A stretch of DNA of 64,000 nt from Novosphingobium arvoryzae (GTDB lineage: Bacteria > Pseudomonadota > Alphaproteobacteria > Sphingomonadales > Sphingomonadaceae). The position numbers and the translations under genes were made by a program. The notes under the pieces are model-generated. The model had not been told where the DNA came from. It saw nothing but the letters and a program-made list of their open reading frames with translations, and did not search any database. Below, in pieces: positions 38,215 to 45,866 of the stretch; the first letter of the stretch is position 1; the number at the start of each line of letters is the position of its first letter. The stretch covers positions 1 through 64,000 of the forward strand of contig NZ_BMZD01000006.1 of the NCBI RefSeq assembly GCF_014652615.1. The letters run 5' to 3'.

Positions 38215-40272
38215 ATGCAACTGCTGCGTTCCATCACGGCGGGAGTTCTGCTCTCCGTCGCCGCCCCCGCCTTGGCCCAGACGGCCCAGCCCGCCCGGCC
38301 CACGGTAACCGCCACCTCGCCCGATGGCAGTCTGGTGCTGACCGTCACGACCGACAGCGACGCCCGCCCGCATTGGTCGATCACCCGCAAGGGCAAGCTG
38401 CTGATCGCGCCGTCGAAACTGGGCTTCATCATGGCCGACCGGATCGGCCTGCAACGCGGGTTTGCCATCACGGGCGAGGAACGCGGCAGCGGTGACAGCA
38501 CCTGGGAACAGCCGTGGGGTGAGCGGCGCTATGTCCGCGATCACTACAACGAAGTGCTGATCCGGTTCCGCCAGTCGGACGAATGGGGCGGGCACCTGAT
38601 GAATGTGCGCTTCCGCCTGTTCGATGGCGGGGTGGGCTTTCGCTATGAGCTGCCCGAGCAGCCGGGCATGAAGACCGCCAAAATCGCGGACGAGATCACC
38701 GAGTTCGACATCGCCCCCAAGGGCACCGCCTGGTGGATTCCCGGCGGCGAGTGGAACCGGTACGAGCAGATCTATCAAAAGACCGCGATCGACGCCGTGG
38801 CCACCGCACACACTCCGATCACGATGAAGCTGGACGACGGCACCCATCTGGCGTTCCACGAAGCGGCGCTGGTCGATTACGCAGGGATGTGGTTCAAGCG
38901 CGCCGACGGGCAGAAGTTTCGCGCCACGCTCTCCCCCTCCTCGCACGGCCCCAGCGTGGTCCGCGACCTACCCTTCGCCACGCCGTGGCGGACGATGCGG
39001 GTGGGCGACGATGCCGCCGGGATCGTCGAGAACGATCTGGAACTGAACCTCAACGAGCCCAACAAGCTGGGCGACGTATCGTGGTTCAAGCCGGCCAAGT
39101 ACATCGGCATCTGGTGGGGCATGATCCGGGGCGACTGGACCTGGGCCGAAGGACCCAAGCACGGCGCAACCACCGAACGCACCAAGCAGTACATCGATTT
39201 CGCGGCCAAACACGGCTTCCGCGGCGTGCTGGTCGAAGGCTGGAACAAAGGCTGGAACGGCAACTGGTTCGGCACCGGCGACCAGTTCCGCTTTACCGAA
39301 GCCACCCCCGATTTCGACCTGAAGGCGGTGACCGACTATGCCCGCAAGAAGGGCGTCCACCTGATCGGCCACCACGAAACCGGCGGCAACATCAAGGTCT
39401 ATGAGCAGCAGCTGGACGACGCGATGAAGCTCTATGGCGCGCTGGGCGTCGACGTGGTCAAGACCGGATATGTCGCCGATGCGGGCGGGATCATTGCGGC
39501 CGGCGAAACGCCGGACGAAACCCGGATGGAATTCCACGACGGGCAGGTGCAGGTCCGCCACCACCTGAAAGTCGTGGAAACGGCGGCCAAATACAAGGTC
39601 GCGGTCAACCCGCACGAACCGGTGAAGGACACCGGCCTGCGCCGCACCTACCCCAATTGGGTCGCCCGCGAAGGCGCGCGCGGGATGGAATACAACGCCT
39701 GGGGCCAGTTCGCGAACGGCCCCGCGCATGAAGCGACGCTGGTTTATACCCGGATGCTGTCCGGGCCGATGGACTATACCCCCGGCGTGCTCAGCCTGGT
39801 CGGCGCGGAAGGCGTGCCGCACGCCTCGACACTGGCCAAGCAGCTGGGTCTGTATCTGGCGATCTATTCCCCGATCCAGATGGCCGCCGACTTCATCGAG
39901 ACGCTGGCCGCGCATCCCAAGGAGCTGGAATTCATCAAGGCGGTTCCGGCCGACTGGTCGGAAAGCCACCTGATCTCCGGCGAAGTGGGGGAGCACGCGA
40001 TCTTCGCGCGCAAGGACCGCAGCAGCGCCGACTGGTACGTCGGCGGCGTCAATGGCGAGGACGAACGCACCGTCACGCTGACGTTCGACTTCCTCGAACC
40101 GGGCAAGACCTACAAGGCCACGATCTACAAGGACGGCGAAGGCGCAACCTATCTGACCGAAGCGCGCCACCGGATCGCCTATGAAACCCGCACCTTCCGC
40201 AAGGGCGATACCTACACCCTGCGCCTCGCCCCCGGTGGCGGCGCGGCGATGCGGCTCGCGGCGGGCAAGTGA
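38215..40272 (+). CDS. GH97 alpha-glucosidase (SusB-like), exported
   Basis: A 685-residue protein with a signal peptide (AGVLLSVAAPALAQ). The three glutamates of the inverting SusB type are in place: Glu388 in GHHETGG, Glu468 in NPHEPVKDTG followed by RRTYPN, and Glu492 in GMEYNAWG. It should therefore be an inverting alpha-glucosidase rather than a retaining alpha-galactosidase. It follows the GH13 glucosidase by five nucleotides and overlaps the downstream esterase. A periplasmic location would let it release glucose from maltodextrins. Confidence 0.93.
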   Translation: MQLLRSITAGVLLSVAAPALAQTAQPARPTVTATSPDGSLVLTVTTDSDARPHWSITRKGKLLIAPSKLGFIMADRIGLQRGFAITGEERGSGDSTWEQPWGERRYVRDHYNEVLIRFRQSDEWGGHLMNVRFRLFDGGVGFRYELPEQPGMKTAKIADEITEFDIAPKGTAWWIPGGEWNRYEQIYQKTAIDAVATAHTPITMKLDDGTHLAFHEAALVDYAGMWFKRADGQKFRATLSPSSHGPSVVRDLPFATPWRTMRVGDDAAGIVENDLELNLNEPNKLGDVSWFKPAKYIGIWWGMIRGDWTWAEGPKHGATTERTKQYIDFAAKHGFRGVLVEGWNKGWNGNWFGTGDQFRFTEATPDFDLKAVTDYARKKGVHLIGHHETGGNIKVYEQQLDDAMKLYGALGVDVVKTGYVADAGGIIAAGETPDETRMEFHDGQVQVRHHLKVVETAAKYKVAVNPHEPVKDTGLRRTYPNWVAREGARGMEYNAWGQFANGPAHEATLVYTRMLSGPMDYTPGVLSLVGAEGVPHASTLAKQLGLYLAIYSPIQMAADFIETLAAHPKELEFIKAVPADWSESHLISGEVGEHAIFARKDRSSADWYVGGVNGEDERTVTLTFDFLEPGKTYKATIYKDGEGATYLTEARHRIAYETRTFRKGDTYTLRLAPGGGAAMRLAAGK

Positions 40273-41186
40273 TCCGGCGACTTGCCCTTGGCCTGCTGGG
40301 GCTGCTGGCCGTGTGGCTGGCAGTCCCGGCGGTCGCCAACGCGGGCCGGCTGCTGGAGTATGAGCGGATCGCGGCGACAGGCCTGCCCGACCAGCGGCTG
40401 ACGATCTGGCTCCCGCCCGGCTACGACCGGGGCCAACGCCGCTATCCGGTGCTGTACATGCACGATGGGCACAACCTGTTCGATCCGGCCAAGTCCAACT
40501 TCAACAAGGTCTGGGCGGCGGACAAGGCCATGCTGGCTGCCATGCGCACCGGGCGGGTGGAACCGCATATCATCGTTGGCATCTGGGCGCCGGGGGCGGA
40601 TCGCTTTCGCCAGTATCTGCCCCGCTCGATCCATACCCCCGCCACCGGCTCCTTGCGCGCGGCGATGGACGCGATGACCGGCGGTCCGGTCGTGTCGGAC
40701 GCCTACCTGGACTGGATCGCCGGACCACTCAAGCAATGGGTCGATGCCAGCTTCCGCACCCGCCCCGGCCGGAATGATACCGCCATCGTCGGGTCCAGCA
40801 TGGGCGGGCTGATGAGCTGCTATGCCTTTCTGGAACGCCCCGCCGTGTTCGGCCGCGCGGGCTGCATCAGTTCGCACTGGCCCGCCGCCGATCCGCGCGC
40901 GGTGGGCGAGGCCAACCCGGACCTGATCGCGCGGTGGGACCAGTGGTTCGCCGCACGGCTGGGCCAGCCGGACGGACGGCGGCTGTGGCTGGATCACGGG
41001 ACCGCCACGCTCGATGCGTTCTATGCCCCCTATCAGACCGCGATCGACGCGCGGATCGCCGCCAGCGGGTGGCAGCGCGGCAAGGACTGGGAAAGCCGGG
41101 TCTATCCGGGCGCGGAGCACGAGGAAAACGCCTGGGCCGCACGCCTGCCCGAAGTGCTCGGCTGGCTGCTGCGTAAACCGGACTAG
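40269..41186 (+). CDS. Esterase-family alpha/beta hydrolase
   Basis: A 305-residue protein with a GTG start overlapping the GH97 stop. A leader helix (LALGLLGLLAVWLAVPAVA) suggests export. The fold matches the enterochelin-esterase-like group: YPVLYMHDGHNLFD, the nucleophile Ser177 in IVGSSMGGLMS, and a C-terminal His in YPGAEHEENAW. It ends the alpha-glucan operon. Deacylation of a modified sugar is plausible; the substrate is unknown. Confidence 0.85.
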   Translation: MIRRLALGLLGLLAVWLAVPAVANAGRLLEYERIAATGLPDQRLTIWLPPGYDRGQRRYPVLYMHDGHNLFDPAKSNFNKVWAADKAMLAAMRTGRVEPHIIVGIWAPGADRFRQYLPRSIHTPATGSLRAAMDAMTGGPVVSDAYLDWIAGPLKQWVDASFRTRPGRNDTAIVGSSMGGLMSCYAFLERPAVFGRAGCISSHWPAADPRAVGEANPDLIARWDQWFAARLGQPDGRRLWLDHGTATLDAFYAPYQTAIDARIAASGWQRGKDWESRVYPGAEHEENAWAARLPEVLGWLLRKPD

Positions 41187-41190
41187 GTCC

Positions 41191-41311
41191 GTTTCAGTTA
41201 CACTGAAACAGGTGCGGCACCGGGCCACTCCCCCACCCGGCCACCCAACGACAGTAACCTATGGGTGGCCGGGTGGGGGAGTGGCCCGGTGCCGCTTCCA
41301 CGCAAGTGGAA
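41191..41311. repeat. Composite palindromic repeat, copy 2
   Basis: Two 34-nt arms (41214-41247 and 41262-41295) are perfectly complementary around a 14-nt loop. They share GCGGCACC and CTCCCCCACCCGGCCACCCA with copy 1, differing at three internal positions that change together in both arms. Small hairpins flank it here too: 41191-41209 (GTTTCAGT-TAC-ACTGAAAC) and 41296-41311 (TTCCAC-GCAA-GTGGAA). It fills the space between the convergent esterase and Lrp-type genes and may end both transcripts. Confidence 0.82.
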
Positions 41312-41317
41312 CAGCCT

Positions 41318-41797
41318 CTAGCTCGGCCGCGGCAGCGCGGTCGTGGCCTTCATCCGCTCCATCGAGAAGGTCGAACTGACGTCCGCCAGATCGGGCACTG
41401 CGGCAATCAGCTTGCGATAGATCCGGTCGTAATGGGCGATGTCGCGCACGGCCAGTTTCAGCAGGTAATCGACATCGCCCGCCATGCGGTGGCACTCCAC
41501 GATCTCGTCCACTGCCGCCACCCCGCGTGAGAACGCGGCGATCCATTCGGGATCGTGACGGTTGGTGCGGATCGCGACGAACACCGTCGTCGCCAGCCCC
41601 AGCTTGACCGGATCGACCAGCGCGACCCGGCCCGTGATCACCCCCGCATCCTCCAACCGCTTGATCCGCCGCCAGCAGGCGTTGCTGGACAGGCCCACCC
41701 GGTCCCCCACTTCATGCACCGGAATCGAAGCATCGGCCTGAAGCACGCCAAGGATGGCCCAATCAATCGAATCAAGTTGCGGATTTGCCCCATTCAT
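41318..41797 (-). CDS. Lrp/AsnC family transcriptional regulator
   Basis: A 159-residue regulator. The N-terminal winged helix (LDSIDWAILGVLQADASIPV, with GLSSNACWRRIKRLEDAGVI) is followed by the RAM ligand-binding domain (VDEIVECHRMAGDVDYLLKL). Proteins of this type respond to amino acids and form octamers. It is divergent from the DUF6356 gene and could regulate it; there is no obvious metabolic partner. Confidence 0.9.
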   Translation of the reverse strand: MNGANPQLDSIDWAILGVLQADASIPVHEVGDRVGLSSNACWRRIKRLEDAGVITGRVALVDPVKLGLATTVFVAIRTNRHDPEWIAAFSRGVAAVDEIVECHRMAGDVDYLLKLAVRDIAHYDRIYRKLIAAVPDLADVSSTFSMERMKATTALPRPS

Positions 41798-41899
41798 TGG
41801 GATAATCTAAGCGTCAATTCACCATATAGCCAGAATTCAGGTGATGATTTCGCATCGCGGCAATCATAAAACTGCGTCAACAACGGAGTTCACCACGCC

Positions 41900-42148
41900 A
41901 TGTCGCTGACCAAGCTGTTCACCGATCACCCCGCCAGCGTCGACGAAAGCTATGGCGAGCATCTGGTGATGGCGACCGGCTTTGGCGTGCGAATGATCCT
42001 GGGCGGCTTTGCCTGCCTGATCCACGGCCTGCTGCCGTTCCTGTTCGTGAAGACCGGCAGCCGCCAGATCGGCACACTGCATGACCGGATGGTGACCAAC
42101 CGGAACCGCAAGGCACAGATGCCGGCAATCCTGGACTTCGTGATCTGA
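41900..42148 (+). CDS. DUF6356 family protein
   Basis: An 82-residue protein matching the short DUF6356 family of sphingomonads and relatives. It opens with LFTDHPASVDESYGEHLVMA, has one membrane helix (FACLIHGLLPFLFV) and a conserved KTGSRQIGTLHDRMV end. Function is unknown. It is divergent from the Lrp-type gene. Confidence 0.82.
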   Translation: MSLTKLFTDHPASVDESYGEHLVMATGFGVRMILGGFACLIHGLLPFLFVKTGSRQIGTLHDRMVTNRNRKAQMPAILDFVI

Positions 42149-42159
42149 TTACCTGAATT

Positions 42160-42231
42160 CCTCCCCGTCCCCGCGGGGGAGGAGGGGCTGGCTTGAGCGT
42201 TCGGGTCGCGAAGTGCCGCTCGCCAGCCCCA
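42160..42231. terminator. Hairpins between the DUF6356 gene and the LigE-like gene
   Basis: CTCCCC (42161-42166) pairs with GGGGAG (42177-42182). GGGGCTGGC near 42184 pairs with GCCAGCCCC at 42222-42230. These imperfect stems lie between convergent genes and probably end transcription on both strands, though there is no long T-tract. Confidence 0.4.
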
Positions 42232-42240
42232 CTTGTTTCC

Positions 42241-43071
42241 TTACGACTGCCTCTTGAGCCGCGCGGTTTCGGCCGCGGTCGATTGCGGCCCTGTGTTGCG
42301 GCTGACCAGACCGCTGACCATCGTCGGCCCCTTGGCGAACGGTTCGGGATCGCCTTCGCGCAGTTCGAGTCCGAACAGCGGCTTCAGTCCCGGATGGCGG
42401 CCCAACCCGCCGTAAAGGTCAAACCCCCGGTCAATCCAGTCGCGCAACGGATCGTCGGCGGTCAGCGGCGGGGTATCGGCAACCGAGGCGCAGAACAGGA
42501 ACACCGCCAGCGCGCGGTAATCGGCATAGTTCGGGCTCTCGCCGCCCAGCCACTTGTGCTCCTTCAGGATACCGCGCAGCAGTTCGAGCTTGGGCGGGAC
42601 CTGCGGCAAGCGGTCCTCGCGCCCGACGATGATATCCTCGATTTTCCGCCCGAACATCCGCTCACGGCTTTCGGTGACATAGGCGTGGTCTTCGGGCACC
42701 GACCAGTCGCGGTAGTTCTTGATATAGCAGGTCATCCACGGGCTGATTGCGGTCTGCCACAGCCAGGTCTCGATGAACTGGGTCAGCACCTTGACCGACG
42801 GATCGCCGATCAGGGTCGGGCGATCGGGATACTTGGCGTCCAGATGCTCCGCGATCAGCCACGAATCGAGCACCCATTCGCCATCGTCGACAATCGCGGG
42901 CAGGCGTTCGGACTTGCCGCCAGTGCGCTCCATGATGCCCGTAAAGCCGCCGGGGACGACCTCCATCTCGAGTCCCTTGTGGGCGATGGCATACTTGGTT
43001 GCCCACACGAACGGACTGATCGTGGCCCCGTGCGACAGGGCAAGATCGAAGAATTTTATGGGGTTAGGCAT
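42241..43071 (-). CDS. LigE-like glutathione S-transferase (putative beta-etherase)
   Basis: A 276-residue GST started at ATG 43071 behind GAGAGGAAAG. It follows the LigE/LigP family of Sphingobium sp. SYK-6 along almost its whole length, as I remember that sequence: TISPFVWATKYA, VVPGGFTGIMERTGGKSER, IVDDGEWVLDSWLIAEHLD, GREDRLPQVPP, DDPLRDWIDRGFDLYGGLGRHPG and LREGDPEPF. LigE and LigP cleave the beta-O-4 ether of lignin model ketones using glutathione. It is divergent from a dihydroxyacetophenone-dioxygenase-type cupin, which fits an aryl-ketone pathway. The exact substrate could still differ. Confidence 0.85.
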   Translation of the reverse strand: MPNPIKFFDLALSHGATISPFVWATKYAIAHKGLEMEVVPGGFTGIMERTGGKSERLPAIVDDGEWVLDSWLIAEHLDAKYPDRPTLIGDPSVKVLTQFIETWLWQTAISPWMTCYIKNYRDWSVPEDHAYVTESRERMFGRKIEDIIVGREDRLPQVPPKLELLRGILKEHKWLGGESPNYADYRALAVFLFCASVADTPPLTADDPLRDWIDRGFDLYGGLGRHPGLKPLFGLELREGDPEPFAKGPTMVSGLVSRNTGPQSTAAETARLKRQS

Positions 43072-43142
43072 CTGCTTTCCTCTCGGCACGGGCCGCGTCG
43101 CAAGGGGCTTGCGCGCCAGCCTCATTGAGCGCAAGAATAGGC

Positions 43143-43159
43143 GTAATAACTTACAATAT
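43143..43159. promoter_or_regulatory. Possible operator between the LigE-like and cupin genes
   Basis: GTAATAACTTACAATAT contains GTAA-TAAC-TTAC inverted arms. It shares TACAATAT and a preceding GTAA with the motif at 63602-63617 upstream of the TonB receptor. It lies 71 nt before the LigE-like start and 73 nt before the cupin start. Confidence 0.35.
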
Positions 43160-43232
43160 CCAGAGCGAGGATGTCGCCTGCCGACAGACACCGGAGGACC
43201 GGTGCGGGCAGGCTCACAACGGGAGAAAGGCC

Positions 43233-43778
43233 ATGAACGAGATGACCAGCATGAAGGCGCCGCCGTCCAACAAGGCGGAAATCGTCGATGTCCCCTTTGC
43301 GTTCCGCGACCTGGTGGCGCGCCACAGCCCCGGCGGGCGCTACATCGATGCGCAAACCGATGTCGACAGCCCCTGGGTGCCGTTTGGCGAGAATGCCGCG
43401 ATCAAGCACCTGGCGTTCGATGTGCGCAGCAACACGTTCTCCAACATCCTGTGGGTGAAGTCCGCCGGCGCAGTCGGCACGCACCTGCACCGCGGGACCA
43501 TCGTGATGGTCTGCCTGGAAGGCAGCGTGCGCTATCTGGAGTATGACTGGGTCGCCAGCCCCGGCGGGTTGATCCTGGAAGTGCCGGGTGAGAGCCACAC
43601 GCTCGTCACCGATCACCCGGACGGCGTGAAGCTGTTCGGCTGGATGCAGGGGCCGATCGAATTCTATGACGAGAACGGCGTGTTCGTGGAAACGGCAGAC
43701 GTCTGGTGGTTCATGAACCACTATGAAACCTACTGCCGGGAAAACGGCATCGCGATCAATCCCAAGCTCTACCTCTAG
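43233..43778 (+). CDS. 2,4'-Dihydroxyacetophenone dioxygenase-type cupin
   Basis: A 181-residue cupin started at ATG 43233 behind GGGAGAAAGG. The family's Fe(II) enzyme splits the bond between carbonyl and hydroxymethyl carbon of 2,4'-dihydroxyacetophenone, giving 4-hydroxybenzoate and formate. Candidate metal ligands are in place: His84 and His86 (GTHLHRG), Glu103 (RYLEYD) and His122 (GESHTL). It is 14 nt upstream of a Rieske oxygenase. Cleavage of an alpha-hydroxy aryl ketone released by beta-etherase chemistry is an attractive inference but untested. Confidence 0.8.
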   Translation: MNEMTSMKAPPSNKAEIVDVPFAFRDLVARHSPGGRYIDAQTDVDSPWVPFGENAAIKHLAFDVRSNTFSNILWVKSAGAVGTHLHRGTIVMVCLEGSVRYLEYDWVASPGGLILEVPGESHTLVTDHPDGVKLFGWMQGPIEFYDENGVFVETADVWWFMNHYETYCRENGIAINPKLYL

Positions 43779-43792
43779 GCCGGGAGGCTTTC

Positions 43793-44917
43793 ATGTATCT
43801 GAAGGGCGCATGGTACGTCGCCGCCTGGTCGCATGAACTGGGCGATACGGCGCTGGAAACCCGCACGATCCTGGAACAGCCGGTCCTGCTCTATCGCAAG
43901 GAAAACGGCGATCCGGTGGCGATGGGCAATCTCTGCCCGCACCGCTTCGCCCCGCTGCACATGGGCAAGCGGATCGGCGACACGGTGCAGTGCAATTACC
44001 ACGGCATGGTGTTCGGCGAGAGCGGCCAGTGCGTGCTCAACCCGCATCGCGGCGGGGTGATCTCGCCCGCGATGAAAGTGCCCGCCTATCCGCTGATCGA
44101 GCGGGGCGGCGCGATCTGGATCTGGATGGGCGATCCGGACAAGGCGGACGAGGCGCTGCTGCCCGACTTTGCCTGTTATGACGCCCCCGGCTTTACCACG
44201 ATCCGGGGCATGATGGACGTCGCGGCCAATTACGAGCTGATCACCGACAACCTGCTGGACCTGACCCACGCCGATTTCCTGCACGAAGGCACCCTGTCGA
44301 GCGAGGCGATCACGATCAGCAAGCTGGAGACGCTGGAGGCCGGATCGACCGTCTGGGCCAACCGCTGGTGCCCGAATGGCGAGCCGCCGCCGGTCTGGTC
44401 GCAGTTGATGGAAAGCGAGATGAATCTCGCCCCCACCACGCCGATCGATCACTGGCTCTACATGCGCTGGGACGCGCCGGGACATCTGCTACTGGACGTC
44501 GGGATTTCACCGGTCGGCCAGCCGCGCGAGGCCGGGGTGTGGGTCTTCACCGGCCACCACCTGACCCCGGTCAGCCCCACCCGCACGCTCTATTACTGGA
44601 CGGTCGTGCGCAGCCACGGCGTGGACGATCCAGCGGTCGCCGCGTTCTGGCAGGGTTCCATCGACTATGCCTTTGCCGTGCAAGACAAGCCGATGATCGA
44701 GGCACAACAGGCCGTGCTGGGCAACCGCCACGTCGATGAGCTGAATCCCGTGGCGATCCCGGCCGACGTTGCCGGGGCCAAGGCGCGGCGGATGCTGGCG
44801 CGTCTGATCGCGGCGGAACAACGCGGCGAGGAACGGCTGCGCCCCGGCGGCGAGGCGCTGGCCAAGCTGCTGGCGCAAAGCGCCAACAGCGCAGCGCCAG
44901 TGCTGCCGGTGGTATGA
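43793..44917 (+). CDS. Rieske non-heme iron oxygenase, VanA-like O-demethylase type
   Basis: A 374-residue oxygenase component. The Rieske cluster ligands are Cys48 and His50 (NLCPHRF) and Cys67 and His70 (QCNYHG). The mononuclear iron motif is Asp156, His159 and His164 (LDLTHADFLH). The domain layout and length match vanillate or dicamba O-demethylase oxygenases that remove aryl O-methyl groups. No reductase gene is nearby, so electrons must come from elsewhere. It is between the cupin and an SDR whose start overlaps its stop by four bases. Confidence 0.88.
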   Translation: MYLKGAWYVAAWSHELGDTALETRTILEQPVLLYRKENGDPVAMGNLCPHRFAPLHMGKRIGDTVQCNYHGMVFGESGQCVLNPHRGGVISPAMKVPAYPLIERGGAIWIWMGDPDKADEALLPDFACYDAPGFTTIRGMMDVAANYELITDNLLDLTHADFLHEGTLSSEAITISKLETLEAGSTVWANRWCPNGEPPPVWSQLMESEMNLAPTTPIDHWLYMRWDAPGHLLLDVGISPVGQPREAGVWVFTGHHLTPVSPTRTLYYWTVVRSHGVDDPAVAAFWQGSIDYAFAVQDKPMIEAQQAVLGNRHVDELNPVAIPADVAGAKARRMLARLIAAEQRGEERLRPGGEALAKLLAQSANSAAPVLPVV

Positions 44918-45753
44918 GCACGCTCGCCCAGTTCGACATCGCCGGACGCAGCGCACTGGTAACCGGCGCGGCGTCCGGCATTGGCCTTGCCTTTGCGGAA
45001 GTCATGGCGGAAGCGGGCGCAAGCGTGACGCTGACCGACATCGACACGGAAGGCGTGGAGCGCGAAGCGGAACGGCTGCGCGCTGCCGGGGCCAAGGTGC
45101 GCGCCGACACGCTGGACGTGGCCGACCGCGCCGCGACCGAACGGGTGTTCGATGCCCATGCCACCGCCTTTGGCGGGCTGGACATCTGCTTTGCCAATGC
45201 CGGGATCGGACTGGGGCCGGGCTTTGTCGCGCCTGACGGCAGCCGCGTGCCCGATGGGCAGGTCGATACGTTCGACGCCGACTTGTGGGACAAGTCGATC
45301 GCGATCAACCTGACCGGGGCCTACAACACCATGCGCCATGCCGCACGGCTGATGAAGGCCGGTGGCGCCAATGGTGGGAGGAAGGGCGGGTCGATCATTG
45401 CCACGGCGTCCAACGCGGGCCTGATCCTGGAACCCATCGTGCCGATGCCATACATGCCTGCCAAGGCCGGGGTGCTGCATCTCGTCCGTGCGCTGGCGCA
45501 GGAACTGGCCGCGTTCCGCATCCGCGTGAACGCCATCGCGCCGGGACCGTTCGTGACCAACATCGGCGGCGGCTGGGCCAAATCGGACCCGGCCGTGCGC
45601 GCGGCGTTCGACGCCACGATCCCCCTGGGCGGGATGGCCGAAACCGACCAGATCAAGCCGCTGGCACTGCTGCTTGCATCGGATGCATCCAGCTACATCA
45701 CCGGCACCCACGTGCTGATCGACGGGGGCGTTGCGCTGGGCAACGTGAAGTAG
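44914..45753 (+). CDS. Short-chain dehydrogenase/reductase
   Basis: A 279-residue classical SDR: cofactor motif TGAASGIG, acidic residue after beta-2 (TDIDTEG, suggesting NAD preference), NAG, and the catalytic Ser, Tyr and Lys in ATASNAG and YMPAKAG. It is the last gene of the cupin-Rieske-SDR operon, just before a terminator. Oxidation of a benzylic or side-chain alcohol to a ketone, as LigD-type enzymes do, would fit the neighbours, but SDR substrates cannot be read from sequence. Confidence 0.85.
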   Translation: MSTLAQFDIAGRSALVTGAASGIGLAFAEVMAEAGASVTLTDIDTEGVEREAERLRAAGAKVRADTLDVADRAATERVFDAHATAFGGLDICFANAGIGLGPGFVAPDGSRVPDGQVDTFDADLWDKSIAINLTGAYNTMRHAARLMKAGGANGGRKGGSIIATASNAGLILEPIVPMPYMPAKAGVLHLVRALAQELAAFRIRVNAIAPGPFVTNIGGGWAKSDPAVRAAFDATIPLGGMAETDQIKPLALLLASDASSYITGTHVLIDGGVALGNVK

Positions 45754-45814
45754 GCGTGGCCAGAACCTGAGGCCGCCGCCCCTGTCCTGATCCCGATCCC
45801 CACCCCAAACGCAA

Positions 45815-45842
45815 GCGGGGCCGGACTTTCGTCCGGCCCCGC
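45815..45842. terminator. Strong bidirectional intrinsic terminator
   Basis: A perfect 12-bp stem (GCGGGGCCGGAC and complement) encloses TTTC, with T-rich flanks on both strands. It lies between the convergent SDR and PQQ dehydrogenase genes. Confidence 0.75.
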
Positions 45843-45866
45843 CCGTCTTGTTTCAGGCAGAAGTGG

